Part shown: positions 45,092 to 57,420 of the stretch, piece after piece
Position numbering within the stretch: position 1 is the stretch's first letter
Layout: every line of letters starts with the position of its first letter
Assembly (NCBI GenBank): GCA_030844895.1
Contig: CM061225.1
Span: 104,608,688 to 104,672,687 of the forward strand
Direction of reading: 5' to 3'
From: Ambrosia x helenae
Taxonomy: Eukaryota; Streptophyta; Magnoliopsida; Asterales; Asteraceae
Length of the DNA: 64,000 nucleotides
The notes under the pieces: generated by a model
The model's database searches: none
The model's input: only the letters and a program-made list of their open reading frames with translations
What the model was told of the DNA's origin: nothing
Translations under genes and position numbers: made by a program

Positions 45092-46400
45092 TGTAACATT
45101 CACGACTTTTTCAATAATTTAATAAAAACTTAGGGACCTAAAGAGACAATAATCTAAAATGAAAAATTTCATAAGCCATAATATAACGCAATGTTTGGGG
45201 TAGTTTTTACTACTTACATAGTCAGGACTCTAAAATAATAAATAGCGATTTATTATGTCAAATTGTTAAACGAATTTGAGTCGCCATATAATCGACTCAA
45301 AGTATCGGGAGTGTGGTGGGTCAGCTGCGGTACACCTATATATAAGCATAAACGATACTACGGGAGCGGACTGGGAGTCTAACCAAGAACCTACCTATTA
45401 CTTTATAATTACCACTTCGTTAGATCATTGACTAATAGCTAGCATTTTCGATAAGAACATTTTACATAAGCTTCAATTAGTTATGTTGGAGCCTTCCTTG
45501 TTGACCACCGCTACAGAAAACCTTAAACTTTATATACCTTTACACTCTATGTTAGTCGAAATTTTGTTGCATGACCTTAATAAAGTTTGGTCAGAAACCT
45601 TTCTAAAGTAGGAGAGACTGTGACAACCAATATTTTTTTTTCCATATTTAGTTATAATTTTAAGGACCTATGGTGACAATAAACCAAAACAGAAAATAGC
45701 ATAAACCGTATTTAACGTAATGTTTGGATAGAATTATAATACCCGAATATTCAAAGCCTTGTAGTAACAAATCCCAATTATCTTGTTGGATTATTAATTG
45801 ATTCATCATTAGTGTCCCATACCGACTTTTACTAATAATATTATTATTATATCAATCTCTTAAAAAAATAATAAACTTTGAATATCGTGTTTGATCCCAA
45901 CTTCTATTTCTTGAGTCTGATGTTAGGCTTTGCGAAGTTCTTAGCATTCCTTTTAGTCTGGAGCATTCCTGGTTAATTTGAACAGCTTAATTTAAACATC
46001 TACCATTCCTCTATCTGAACTTAGAACGTTTGCTAGACAATCCTAAATTTCCTCAAGCCTTACTACTTCCTAAACCCCCATCGTAAAACTAATAGCATTA
46101 TTTTTTTTTCTCAAACCAGTTAAATAGTCTTGCTGTAAATAAATTTCGAGACGAAATTTTTTAAGTAGGGGAGACTGTAACATTCACGACTTTTTCAATA
46201 ATTTAATAAAAACTTAGGGACCTAAAGAGACAATAATCTAAAATGAAAAATTTCATAAGCCATAATATAACGCAATGTTTGGGGTAGATTTGTACTACTT
46301 ACATAGTCAGGACTCTAAAATAATAAATAGCGATTTATTATGTCAAATTGTTAAACGAATTTGAGTCGCCATACAATCGATCAATTGTTAGTGGTGCAGA
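45092..46400 (+). repeat. remnants of a chromovirus-type gypsy element: three LTR heads
   Basis: TGTAACATTCACGACTTTTT begins at 45092 and again at 46176, about 200 bases nearly identical. A more diverged head TGTGACAACC lies at 45622 and shares the following ttaggacctaa..gacaataa block. The 45622 and 46176 heads each follow a polypurine tract (aagtaggagagac, aagtaggggagac); the latter comes after aatttcgagacgaaatttttt, the usual pol end in this group. No coding domain survives between them. Confidence 0.65.
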
Positions 46401-48017
46401 CCCGAACATTGTACTTACTAAATTATTATTTAAAAATCTTTATTGTAATAACATAACAGATAATAATAATTATTATTAAATGATGTGGACCATAATTGTT
46501 TGTAAGAAAAAACGCTTTGTATACACTTTGTAATAATTAGCATACGTTTACAATTGATTTTTTATTAATGCACAATTAAGATCCCTACACTTCTTTTTGT
46601 CTAAATTTACGAGGTTGCCATTCATAATATTAAGTAATTGAGGTGATTAAATTTTCTAAATTTAGTAACCGATACTGTCAATGAATCGTAAATTAATATA
46701 CACCATTATTGGCAAAAACGAAACCGTACGAATGCAATGGGTTTAAAACCCACAACTGAGTGGTCATTCACCAGCTTGGCTCCCTCTCTTTTCTTTGACC
46801 ACATTCTGGCGAACAACCCGCGACCTTACCTTTGTTTTGAACACCGCTACCACTTCCGTCTTTGTGCACTATAAGACACTAAGCATCGTCGCACTCAGGT
46901 TGTCACTGTACCGACGCCGCGCCGATTTGAATCAGTTTCCATGCTACTCCGCCGCGACCACCATGGTTGTCAAAAATTATGGTTCACTTTTGTTCCGCTA
47001 TTAAGGTATTAGCCGCTGCTATGTTTTCTAATCTATTTATACGATGTTGATATTCGTTGACGTGTTCCGGCGATGTAATTTTTTTCTTAAGCATATGTAT
47101 AAACATACCTGCAAGTTTAGTAACTATGTAAAAGCTATTCTTGTTTGTTATGGGCATATTGGTTGAACCAAGTGAATCATACCATTATTTGTAACCATTA
47201 TGTTTTGTAATCACATAAACACGCCTTCCACTTCGATAGAATTTTGCACTCTTATACATTTGAAGGCTTTTGAATGTATCAACATTTGTTTGAACTAATT
47301 AAATTGTTCCCTTTTTATTGTCGTTAGTTCTTGACTCATGCACATAAAATACACATATATGAAACTAAAAGTGATTCGTTCTTTTTTTATATATATATAT
47401 ATTTCTAGTCAAATATCTTTCTTGATTTACCATATAAAAAAAAAGATGATAGTTCTTAACTGAAAGACAAATTTATTTTTTTTAAGAGATTATTTGATTC
47501 AGTAGTAATCAGACCCAAATTTTTATACTAAATAAACTATAATATAAGTCATTGCAATAATGTGAGCTCATAGGCTCATATATATCATAACTGTTATGGC
47601 TTTATGTTTATAAAAGAATAGAATAAATATTAGTTTCATGATAACAAAAACTTTATCTCTACATAATATATGATCATATGTGGAATGATGATTTATGTAT
47701 AGTATATAAAGTAATTTCCATGCATATATCTATGTATGATGTGTTAGGAGTTTGAAATATGACTTTTATAATATTTATCTTTGAGTGTTAGTTAAATCGT
47801 ATTCCTAAACTTATCTTCTTATAAATATATACAAAATTTATACAACTATGAATTTGTTTAACTCATTAAACCAAGTGGTTAAAAGTTGTAGAGGTCTCTG
47901 TCGCCGGGCAATCAATGAGTCAACGAATCATATAGCCAAGTTAATATTCTTAAATTTTAATAATGAAAATATAGGTTCAAACAAAAGTCATTGATTCTTG
48001 CCGATTCTTATAAGTTC
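46401..48017. other. intergenic or LTR body, no gene seen
   Basis: The pyrimidine-rich stretch 46760-46960 looks like the leader of an LTR element, but no ORF of known type is present. (TA)n at 47386-47400. Confidence 0.4.
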
Positions 48018-48697
48018 ATCATCAGAATCAATGTGAGTATATTTTTCCCCTTTTTACCGTTTTACTACTTTGGGGTGACTCATGTACTTATATATTAATC
48101 AAGTTTCAATTTCTTATACTTAATGCAATTCTCATGTGTGTTTGCTTTATGATAATTGGTGTGTCTATGACTTGTCAAAATCATTAACCGCTGGGCGGCC
48201 TAGCTTTTCAATGAATAGTACTATGGTATACCCCCTTGAGACTCTGTTGAGAGAATCTTGGTCATTGTCTTGTTAATTCATTATTCAGTTGGTTAGTCAT
48301 GTGTTAGTCATTATTCTCAGGTTTGGTTTTGAACGGATATTACTTATTACATAATTGCAAATGGTACCGCACATGAATTGCTAAACACTTTTCTTACTAT
48401 ATGTATTCAAATCAGGGTATGCTCACCAATACATTTTTGTATTGACATATACTATTTTCGTACATGTTTCAGGTTATTTTGCGACGCTTCTTTTTAGCAT
48501 TTGGATTTATATTTAAGCTTTGACTTTATTGTATTTTAGTTAGATTTGACGTTTTAGAACTATTGTATACTGTAATTTCCTTTCAATGTAAAATTATTAA
48601 CTCAATGTATTCAAATTTACACTTTAGTACCATGAGCTATTGAACAATCGTCACTACGTGACACCTCGATGTTTCCGCCATCGGTTGGGGTGTTACA
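48018..48697 (-). repeat. solo LTR (TGTAACACC type), minus
   Basis: Reversed, it starts TGTAACACCCCAACCGATGG and matches 49405-50060 in the opposite orientation, closely over the first 280 bases and more loosely beyond (gagtatatctaaccccc/gagtatatttttcccc). Confidence 0.75.
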
Positions 48698-48942
48698 TGA
48701 TATCTTCCACACACCCCCACCAACCCATACCCATCTTCATCTTCTCCGAGACCCCTTCCCCCTTATTTTTTTTTCATTTAAAGAAGCAACATCAACATCA
48801 TTGGATCCTCCTGCAACAAAACCTATCTGACGTCGCCAGCTCCACCGCCGGCAACATCACCGGATCCGTCGTTTCCATCTTCATCTTCTCCAAGACCCCT
48901 CTCTCAACAAATCGTCGGCAACAAAAGCTTCGTCTCCGGCAA

Positions 48943-48944
<2 letters not shown>

Positions 48945-48979
<35 letters not shown>
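48945..48979. repeat. (CT)n microsatellite
   Basis: About 17 CT units in a C-rich stretch between the inverted LTRs. Confidence 0.95.
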
Positions 48980-48981
<2 letters not shown>

Positions 48982-49214
48982 CGGCATTTGAAAATCAGGA
49001 AAAGAAGAAAAAAGAAAAGAAAAAAGCAGAACGGGGAGGACGGGGAGAATTCACCGAAGGCACCGAAGATAAGACGAGGGGTGCGGTGTTCCCGACGGGG
49101 ATGAGTGCCACCTCATCTCCCCGACCCTCTCACCGATTCCACACCCCACAGTCTAAGTTTGTTAATAATATTTCATTTACAACTTAACATTATTTTTTAA
49201 TAACATATCTTCAT

Positions 49215-49404
49215 TAATTTTTTCTAAAATAATCATTGTGACTTGTTGGTTGATTTGGAAGGCTAGGAACGATAACAGATTCAATGCTCGGAGCGTCAAA
49301 GCTATGGATGTGGTGACCGGAATTAAATCGGTTTCTTTTTTATGGTTTAAAAGTAGATCGATGTATAAGAACTTTCTTTTGAACGAGTGGTTTAACTTCC
49401 CAAT
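49215..49404 (+). pseudogene. LINE ORF2 C-terminal fragment
   Basis: Reads VTCWLIWKARNDNRFN and VTGIKSVSFLWFKSR, the end of the zf-RVT-containing ORF2 seen in the other LINEs here (compare CWVIWKKRNDKIFN at 21775). It is cut off at the start of the LTR 49405. Confidence 0.8.
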
Positions 49405-50060
49405 GTGTAACACCCCAACCGATGGCGGAATCATCGATGTGTCACGTAGTGACGATTGTTTAATAGCTCATGGACTAAAAGTGTAATTTGAATACATTGA
49501 ATTGAATAATTTATTACATTGAAAGGAAATTACATGATACAATAGTTCTAAAGTGACAAGTCTAGCTAAAATACAATGAAGTCAAAACTTAAATATAAAT
49601 CCAAAAGCTTAAAAGAAGCGTCTCAAAACAGCCTGAAACATGTATGAAAATAGTATATGTCAATACAAAAATGTATTGGTGAGCATACCTATTTTGTTCA
49701 AAAAGTATTTCGCAATTTATGTGCTATGGTATTTGCAATATGTAAAAGGGTCAAAATCAAGCCTAAAAGCGTTCCACAAACGTTCAAATATCGATCATAA
49801 AAGAACCATAACAATGACCAAGGACTCAATACGTTCACATAAGTCAATCAAGGATATAAATCGTAGTGCTACTCATTGTTATGTTCGGCGCACAATGGTA
49901 ATGATTTTGACAAGCGTTCATACAATTCACACAAGCATTTCATAAAGCACATTGTGTTATAAAGAATATACATAAGTTTAATAATAATGGTACATGATTC
50001 ACCCCAAAGGAGTGAAACAGTAAAAGGGGGTTAGATATACTCACATTCGTCAAATAACAA
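49405..50060 (+). repeat. solo LTR (TGTAACACC type), plus
   Basis: Starts TGTAACACCCCAACCGATGG at 49407 and extends to near gagtatatc... at 50035-50060 in reverse sense. Pairs with 48018-48697 as an inverted repeat. Confidence 0.75.
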
Positions 50061-50690
50061 ATTGACTACGCGAGCGAGTGTAAGCGAGCAAATCCAAAGA
50101 TTCAACCTAAAGTTTAAAGTGTCCCAAAGTAAGTATTTAAGCTTAGTAAAGTCTAGGGTTCTTATTCTAAGGCATCTAGGATGTCTAGTCTACATTTGGG
50201 GTTTTAAGTTTGTAAAAGGCGACGAGAATAACATTAGCTATTTATTTTGCTATCACGAGCTATGAAAATAATATAATGAATTTCGATTTTCGAACACATG
50301 TATTTTCCAAGGTAAAAATAGTATTTTTTATTCAGAAATATTGATAATAAAATTAAGAGTTTATTACATTTGTATTAATAAAGTTAACACAAAATCATAA
50401 ATAAATGCAAAACACTTTGAAAAATAACATTTTTCATAAAACTTGTTACTCTGACATAAATATATATGATTTCATAATAAATTACAAAATGGCTTGGTGG
50501 CAGAGTGGTTTTGTGCGCCTTAAAAACACACTAGTTAGATATATTATGTTACATAATGCGGTGATACCGCCCGCATCCATCATAAAATGGGGCTGACATG
50601 TATGTACCTTAAAAAGTAACTTAGCGAGTTAGCGGCACCCATGCATGACCTGAGAAGGAGGAGTTCACTTTGGGGATCCCTGAGCCAAGA
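50061..50690. other. intergenic, no gene seen
   Basis: AT-rich DNA; a single A-box-like word at 50490 without a partner B box. Confidence 0.45.
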
Positions 50691-50699
50691 CAAAAGTTT

Positions 50700-51230
50700 C
50701 ATAAAGTTAACCGCACCTGAGGCCCGCCGCACACCGGCCAAAAGACCTTTGTTTTCTTAATATTAAGATAAAGCCCTAGAGATGGCCCCTCCACGTTGAT
50801 GATGTCTAGAGCCTTAGCGACCTCAGATGCATTGCCTATAATCGTCCTATCATTCAAATACCATGCATGAAACGGGAGGTTCTAGTGTTCCTGAACCCGT
50901 AAAATAAGGGAGTGTAAGGCAAGGGCAAAGAGAAGGGGCCCTAAAGGATCTCCTTGTTGCACTCCGGTAGTAGCCCCAATACAATCAATACCAACATATA
51001 ACCTGGCAGGATAGGCGTAAAGGAACTGGCCCCACCGATAGATAGACGGGCAATGCTGGTGGATCTCTTGGAGAAAGGTTGTGCGGTCGACCGTGTTGAA
51101 GGCGTTGGAGAAGTCCACTCTAAGCAGAGCCAAGGAACCATCCACATGAAAAGAGTTGAGGAACCTGTTCGCAACCTTCTTGAAAGTCCCCCAGGTACTG
51201 AGCCATGTCTTTCCCAACCTTTTTCATTGC
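50700..51230 (-). pseudogene. reverse-transcriptase-like fragment (non-LTR), catalytic Asp changed
   Basis: On minus: VANRFLNSFHVDGSLALLRV, DFSNAFNTVDR, then TGVQQGDPLGPLLFALALH, HAWYLNDRTIIG and NIKKTKVFWP. These are RT palm motifs of a plant non-LTR RT family distinct from the L1 copies above. The active-site pair YxDD reads YLND, and a stop separates LILRVQEH from NLPFHAW. Both ends are missing. Confidence 0.8.
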
Positions 51231-51239
51231 CACCTTAGA

Positions 51240-51787
51240 AACCAACCTTCGCCAAATGATTTTATTGAAAAACACAATATCCGTTATGATTTTATTTTAT
51301 TTGAAAGGCAACTATTTCTCGCTTTTTTGTTTGTTATTTGTTTTAGTATGTAAGAACATTTCATTTTTCATGCAATAAATTTTAACACTTCCTTTGTATC
51401 AAAGTCTTTAACATACAACCGCGAATTACAAATATTCAACCACCACAGAAGACCACAGGTTGAATTGTAATTGCTAATGTTAAAAGGTTAGCTGTCTTTT
51501 TGGTGTAAAAATAGGTCCAAATTTAAAGATTTATCGTGAGAAAATTGGTTAAAATCTTCTTTTGTATATGTTGTATTGAGCCGATAGCCTGATAGTCCTT
51601 CCTTTGAGGATTAACTCGACTTGTTTGTGAATGAAGTTAGAAGGTCAAAAATATATATATATATATATACATATATATATTTAACCACCAAGACAAACTA
51701 GCGGGCTAAAGAAACAGAGTTATCCCCGAAAATTTGGTATAATCAATGAAATAGTACTCTAAATAACGTGACTAATCCAATGTTTTT
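51240..51787. other. intergenic with (TA)n at 51650-51680
   Basis: No coding signal. Confidence 0.5.
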
Positions 51788-52122
51788 TTTTTGAACGATC
51801 AACTAAAGTATTGTCAGGTACTCTGTACGCGGCCCCCCAATGGCCGAAATGGGCCCCAGACGGCCTCTAGTCCGTACGGACAGAGCCCTTCGGCCCACCC
51901 GTCTCCTGTTCCAGGGAAAACCCGGCCCACAAACCCGCCCGAAGGCACGGCGATAGTGAACCGGTAAAACCTGGAGGAATCAGGAGTCGAACCCATGACC
52001 ACAAGGGTCAAGGGTCTCTCCACCACTTCCCAACCACCTACCCCACCACAAGAGTGTGGGTATCCATCACATGCCTCCTGTGGGAATCGAACCCGGCTAC
52101 TCCAAAGAAAGAACCGACCCTT
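51788..52122 (-). mobile_element. SINE-like repeat (family B), minus
   Basis: Poly-T at left, then a GC-rich body with gaaggcacggcgatagtgaa (compare 19826) and two B-box-like words read on minus (GGTTCGACTCCTG, GGTTCGATTCCCAC). No clear flanking duplication. Confidence 0.55.
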
Positions 52123-52412
52123 TTAGGTCTAAGTTTTGAAACCCGAAAACAAACAGGCACGTGTAATTCACATGGACGGTGTTGACATCTCGTACTTTCA
52201 TGGCCAACTTGTCCTTACCCAATAATTCAGTGCCACGTGTCACACTATCTGTATGTCCACGTGTTATGCATATGTTGGATTTATGTCCATATCATATTAA
52301 TTTACTAAAAATATTTGTTGTAGAAAAATATGTGACCTCGAAGCAGCAGATTTTTTAGATGGGTTCGAAATGCTGACCATTGGCCATTGGATTCCCCTAA
52401 CTTGGATGATTG

Positions 52413-53030
52413 CAAGTTTTGTGGTTTTTATGTCTTCACGTCACCTTCTATCGTTTTATGTAGGGCTGACAATGGGTAACATGTATAAGACACGATTAGA
52501 CCTGTTAAGTGAAAAATACACTATTTTATTTTTTATTTTTTTTAAATAATTAGAATTAAGAGCCAAATATCCATCATTTCTCCTTTTTGTTACATAAAAC
52601 GTATAACTGTGTTATAAACATGAGATATAAAGTTGTTACACGAGTCGTGTTCATGCTTAAAACTTGTGTTGTTCGCGTCGTCAGAGACCTGTCAAATCTG
52701 CTAAGACACAATTTGCCAGCCCTAGTTTAATGTCTCTCTCTCTTTTTTTTTACATTTTATTAGCTTAGATAAATTAGTTTTACGAAAATGCGGTTTCCAG
52801 AACAGAGGATTCGAGAAGTGACACGAGTTTAATCTTCGATAACGCAAAGTTTTGTGGATAATATATTGCAAGTTTTGTTGTTCTTGGCTTCTCTTCACCT
52901 TTTATCGTTTTCTATTTTCTTTTACATGTTATGATTCATAGCTTACATAAGTTTGTTTTACAAGGATCATGTCGAGTTGGTCTTGGAATGGAGGATTTGA
53001 GAAGTGACACGAGTTTAATCTTCGGGGATG
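52413..53030 (+). repeat. tandem duplication of ~165 bp, first copy split by a MITE
   Basis: Copy 1 is 52413-52460 plus 52733-52848, copy 2 is 52867-53026. Both start gcaagttttgt and end gaagtgacacgagtttaatc. Confidence 0.7.
52461..52724. mobile_element. hAT-type MITE
   Basis: Flanks gttttatg and gtttaatg agree at 7 of 8. Ends TAGGGCTGACA and TAGGGCTGGCA (reverse). Non-coding. Confidence 0.75.
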
Positions 53031-53459
53031 TTAAGGAATAAATTAACTTATTTATTTTTTATTAAAAAAATACGAGTGATATTGGGTTTGTTAGGTTGGA
53101 TAACCATATGAGCGAATTATTGGTAAACTTGATTTACCTCTCACGTTATGTGCCTAAGACATTTTTAGATTAATCGGTTGATGTTGTGAGGATTCCAACT
53201 TGAATAAAGTGTTTACTTGTTTTATTCGATACCATATATTATAAGTATCAAACATTCTAATATTTTGACTTTTGATCATGTGATAAGAAAGTTTACATTT
53301 TTCATATGAAAACAAACTTAACCACGTATTATGTTCACAATGTGTTTTAAACTAAACTAGTCCCACATCATGCCTGACCCCATTCAGACAAAAATTTTTT
53401 CCAACAATGAAATTTATTCGCATAAGCACTAGTGGGCAACTAGCAAAAACCCATACAAA

Positions 53460-53648
53460 CATGGGCGAAGTATTATTGGGGCCAGGGGTGGCCCTGCCCC
53501 CCCCTGTTTTTTGGCGCAGTAGTGAAAAATTACGATTTTTATAGGTAAATTGAGTCCGGGTTAAATCCGGCCCCCGCCAATTTTCCACTACCGTTTGAAA
53601 AAAATTGAGTTCGGCCCCCGCCAATTCTGAAACCAAGCTTCGCCACTG
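53460..53648. mobile_element. hAT MITE
   Basis: Exact 8-bp duplication catacaaa (53452-53459, 53649-53656). Close relative of 17588-17780. Confidence 0.88.
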
Positions 53649-53656
53649 CATACAAA

Positions 53657-54877
53657 ATAATACGTTTGTGCCTACAAGAGCATCTAAAATGTGCACCTAA
53701 ATTTTCCTACAAAATAGTATAAATATATATCTTTTTTAGAATATGGTTATATTATTTCTTTACTCTATTGCACACGACATTTTTATTAAGTCTAAAATTG
53801 GACACAAAATAAAACAATTCATGCCGGTCATTTAATTTGATTTAAACATTTACTATGGGCTGCTTTTCTTATTTCTTTTGCGTTTGATGCGTGTTATGTG
53901 GGCATACTCTTCTCAGTTCTCAACTTTTCTATCTTCTTCAAAGTAATCGTTTTCTCTCCCTTTTGTATCTCCTCTTCAAACTGTTATTGTGGTTTCTATG
54001 GACCGTCGTTGCCATATATCATCATCAATCATTGTTGTCCGAAGATTCAAGACTACACGACAGTTCCAACAGCGATGATAATCGGAGCTCTATTGGACTA
54101 ATAGGGCATGGCACCCAGATGTACTCCAACGCTCTTTGTGAACTCCCTTACATGCGTTGTAAGTCTTTCCCTCTTTAACCCAACCCTTTTTATTAATGGC
54201 CAAAATCGTCCCTAAGGTTTGGCTAGTTTTGCTACGTCAGTCTAAAATCGAAACTTTTTACATCTAGGTTCTTCTGTTTTACAATTTGTTGCCAAAGTCG
54301 TCCCTGACACTAAACCCAGTTAACTATTGTCGTTAACCCTGGGGTATTTTTGTCTTTTTGATTGTCCCCCTTTTAAACCCCAATATAAACAGCGTTATTC
54401 ATGTCTCCATAAGACAAAATACCCAGATGTAAAAATGGGGCATTGAAAGCTCATTTAAAACTCAAAACTTATTACCCAATTATAAGCCTAAAACTTACTC
54501 AAAACTCAAAACTTAAGATCTAAATGACATATTTTTTAATGCTCGGATAGGACATCTAAATTTTCAAAAACGCCACTGATAAATTGTGAATGGGTATGAG
54601 ATATAAATTATAAACCAACATTTTAGGTGCATATGAATGATACCTAATCATATGACTATCAAACACATACCTAAAACACACACACGCAAACACTATTAAA
54701 CCCACGTACCCAACCAAACAAGTATTAAAAAAAATATGACCTAACTTACTAAAGAAGTTCAAAAATCAAACGTGCACCCAATTTATATTTCTTTGCAACT
54801 TAAAAATCATTCTATATATTTGAATCCATATTTTTATTCAAATTATAAAAATGATTAAATATACTAGTTGTTTCGAG
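53657..54877. other. intergenic, no gene seen
   Basis: Several short frames around 53890-54170 but no recognised protein. 54195-54380 has the repetitive word aatcgtccctaagg/aaagtcgtccctga, likely an old transposon piece. Confidence 0.4.
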
Positions 54878-55720
54878 CAGTGGCGAAGCTTGAGAATTTG
54901 ATCCGGGGGTCGGAAGTCAGCGGTCACAGGGCGGGACCTAACTTTCGTGTAGCTATAGTTCGGGTGATATGTTCGTGTCGGTGATTTGATTCGGGTCGGG
55001 TCGGGTCGAGTCAAACATTAAATACAATAAATATAAAAGTTTTAAGCATTCTTTAACAAACAATTGAACAAAGACACTAAAACATTAAAAATGAGACAAA
55101 GGGTTCGTACCTGGATGAAGAATTACAGTTCATCCCGTCGACTTTTAAGATTTTTGAATTATTCAATTATGGATTGGGGTGCAAACGAGCCGAGCTAAGC
55201 CCAAGCTCGAGCTAGGCTCGTTTACTATCTATTAGTTAATATTTTACATAAAAGTAATATAAATAATTGGTTCGGAGCTCGATAAATGAAGTTCGGCTCG
55301 GGCTCGTTTAGTAAACAAGCTTAATTGAGTGAATAAATATTATTAAATATTAATAAACCTAATATTACACTAAGGTTTGAGGAGCCTGGCGAACTTCACA
55401 TGCTAGGCTGAGCTCGGGCTCGATAAGGCTCGGCTCGTTTCGAGATTTTTACCCAGCCAAGCTCGAGTAGCTAAGAGATAACAACTCAATCGCTTGCTCA
55501 TTGAATCTACTATCCTGCTCATGTAGTTCTTGTGCTTAGTACTTTAGGATTTGATCTTTACATTTACTTTGTTTTGGGTTAAAGTTTTGGTTTATATAAC
55601 TATTTTTTTTAACGAGGGGTCGAAACCGTATGTACCAAAAAAATTCCATACGAAAACTATATACGAAAAAATTCGGGGGGGTCGGCCGCCCCTCCCCGCC
55701 CCTTTAATGCTCCGCCACTG
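54878..55720. mobile_element. hAT MITE enlarged by a nested GAGC-rich insert
   Basis: Exact 8-bp duplication gtttcgag (54870-54877, 55721-55728); ends CAGTGGCGAAGC and CAGTGGCGGAGC (reverse). The usual family length is about 210 bases; here a truncated GAGC-rich MITE (about 55174-55470) and other DNA lie inside. Confidence 0.85.
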
Positions 55721-55905
55721 GTTTCGAGTCATATTAGCATTGCAAACATATCAGTCTAGGTATTAAGAAAAAATAACCGGTAATTACGGATCTTGGAGGT
55801 TTGGGCAAGTGTTTTTGTTTGCTTTGGGAATAGGGTGACGACGACCACAACCACGTGTACTCCTCGTGTACGCTATTATTTACGTATTTCTTGTTTATTT
55901 ATTTA

Positions 55906-56514
55906 CTAGATTATACCCCGGGGACCTCTCGGGGTTGAGAAATCTAATATGACATATTAATCTTACATATAAAATAGAATGATGCGCTTTACAGTTACAT
56001 GCAAGAAAGCTTCGGGTAGCACCTAACCTAAAACAATTAAAAATGTATCTCTAATGTTAACGCCTAACCTTAAACAATGTATAACTCTAATATTAATATC
56101 TAACCTAAAACAAATAATTAGTGACTTGACTATGCATGATTAATGATTTACCTGAACACTTTGTGTTTTTTTTTCCTGTATGAACAGAACCCTGCAAAAA
56201 AATAGTCGTTTTTTTCTCCGTTTTTTATATAACACTATGGTACTCGTTGGAAAGATAATAAAACGCTCGTTAATTTGGCGTAATTTTTTTCTTTAAAAAA
56301 TCCCGTATATTAAAGATATTAACGTTTAAAAAGATATTAATGTTTAAAAATTATGGGAGGAAACATAAGGGTGAAAAATCCAATTTTGTTTTTAAATTCT
56401 TTTTTTCTAAAATATCTACATGCCACATGGGATGACACATGGCACACTCAAGGAAGAGAATGCTTCTTTGAGTGACATGTCATTAAAATGGCTTTGGTTT
56501 ATTATATGTATAGA
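55906..56514 (-). mobile_element. short Helitron, family 2
   Basis: On minus: starts TCTATACATATAATAAACC after A (56515) and ends with the hairpin CCCCGAGAGGTCCCCGGGG, then TATAAT CTAG before T. Shares end and interior blocks with 44484-45067. Confidence 0.8.
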
Positions 56515-56731
56515 TATCCTCCATGAAATTTCAACTAACCCATTATTCTAAAAAACTATAAAATATAATACATTAAAATAACTTGTAAATTTAATTAATT
56601 CAAAGAATATGCCATTTTAAATTCTGGCTTATTATATGGATCCATAATAAACACTTCCATTAAATGCTACTACCAATTGAGGTATTTAAAACCTTAATGA
56701 TTCATTTAAATTGCAACAATGAGGGGCGTAG

Positions 56732-56968
56732 GGTTCAACATAAATAACAATATGGTTGATAAATCCTGCTTTTACCATGAGATCCGGGTTTGACTCCAAC
56801 AAGGAGTAACTCGCATAGTCGCATGCATTCCTATTGCGTGGGATGGTCTCTGTGAGGGTTTTCTAATGTACGTCAAGCCAAACTCTGATGCCACCGTCGG
56901 CAGTGAGCTCATCGAAAGGAAATGCGATTAAGCACCGCTAAAGTTGAAATTCGTCATATAAAAAAATA
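56732..56968 (+). mobile_element. SINE-like repeat
   Basis: Contains ccgggtttgactccaac (B-box-like) and ends tcgtcatataaaaaaata. No flanking duplication recognised, so the call is tentative. Confidence 0.4.
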
Positions 56969-56997
56969 TAATAAATAGGTTAAGAATTCAATGAATA

Positions 56998-57420
56998 GTG
57001 CAAGGTTCAATGGGGAACCTCAAAAAAGCGGGGAACTGGGGAACCATCCATTTAACATGTTAAATATATTTTAAAAATTCAATTTAACATGCAAAAAAAA
57101 ATATATTTTTTTTCAAAAATTTATTCACAGCTTTTGCATATAAACATGTGTAGAAGCTATTCCAATAAAAAAATTAATTTTTGTAAAATTTTTTTTACCT
57201 TTTTTTAACTAATTTTAAGCATTTTTTTAAATTATTTTATTTTTCGATTTTTTTTGTCAAAAAAGCTTCTACATACATTTATATACAAAATCTCCAATTA
57301 AACTTTTTGATAAAAATGATTTTTTACATGTTAAATTGATTTTTTTTATGATATAATTAACATGTTAAATGTATGGTTGCCCAGTTCCCATTTTTTTTAG
57401 GTTTTCTATTGAACTCACCC
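56998..57420. mobile_element. inverted-repeat element with 10-bp duplication
   Basis: Exact tcaatgaata on both sides (56988-56997, 57421-57430). Long imperfect inverted ends of about 60 bases containing ggttcaatgg...ggggaactgggg...catttaacatgtt. 9-10 bp duplication and long ends fit Mutator-type MITEs. Confidence 0.75.

Noticed and set aside
46795..47004. 69-residue plus-strand frame
   Set aside because: Composition resembles an LTR leader; no homology recognised.
48640..49104. 154-residue plus-strand open frame
   Set aside because: It begins inside an LTR, crosses a (CT)n run that writes an LS repeat, and shows no known domain or exon signal.
50484..50560. tRNA-like A box (ggcttggtggcagagtggtt)
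   Set aside because: No anticodon stem, no B box at the right distance, no acceptor pairing; at best a SINE head relic.
53891..54178. 95-residue plus-strand frame
   Set aside because: No domain, no splice context and no match I recognise.
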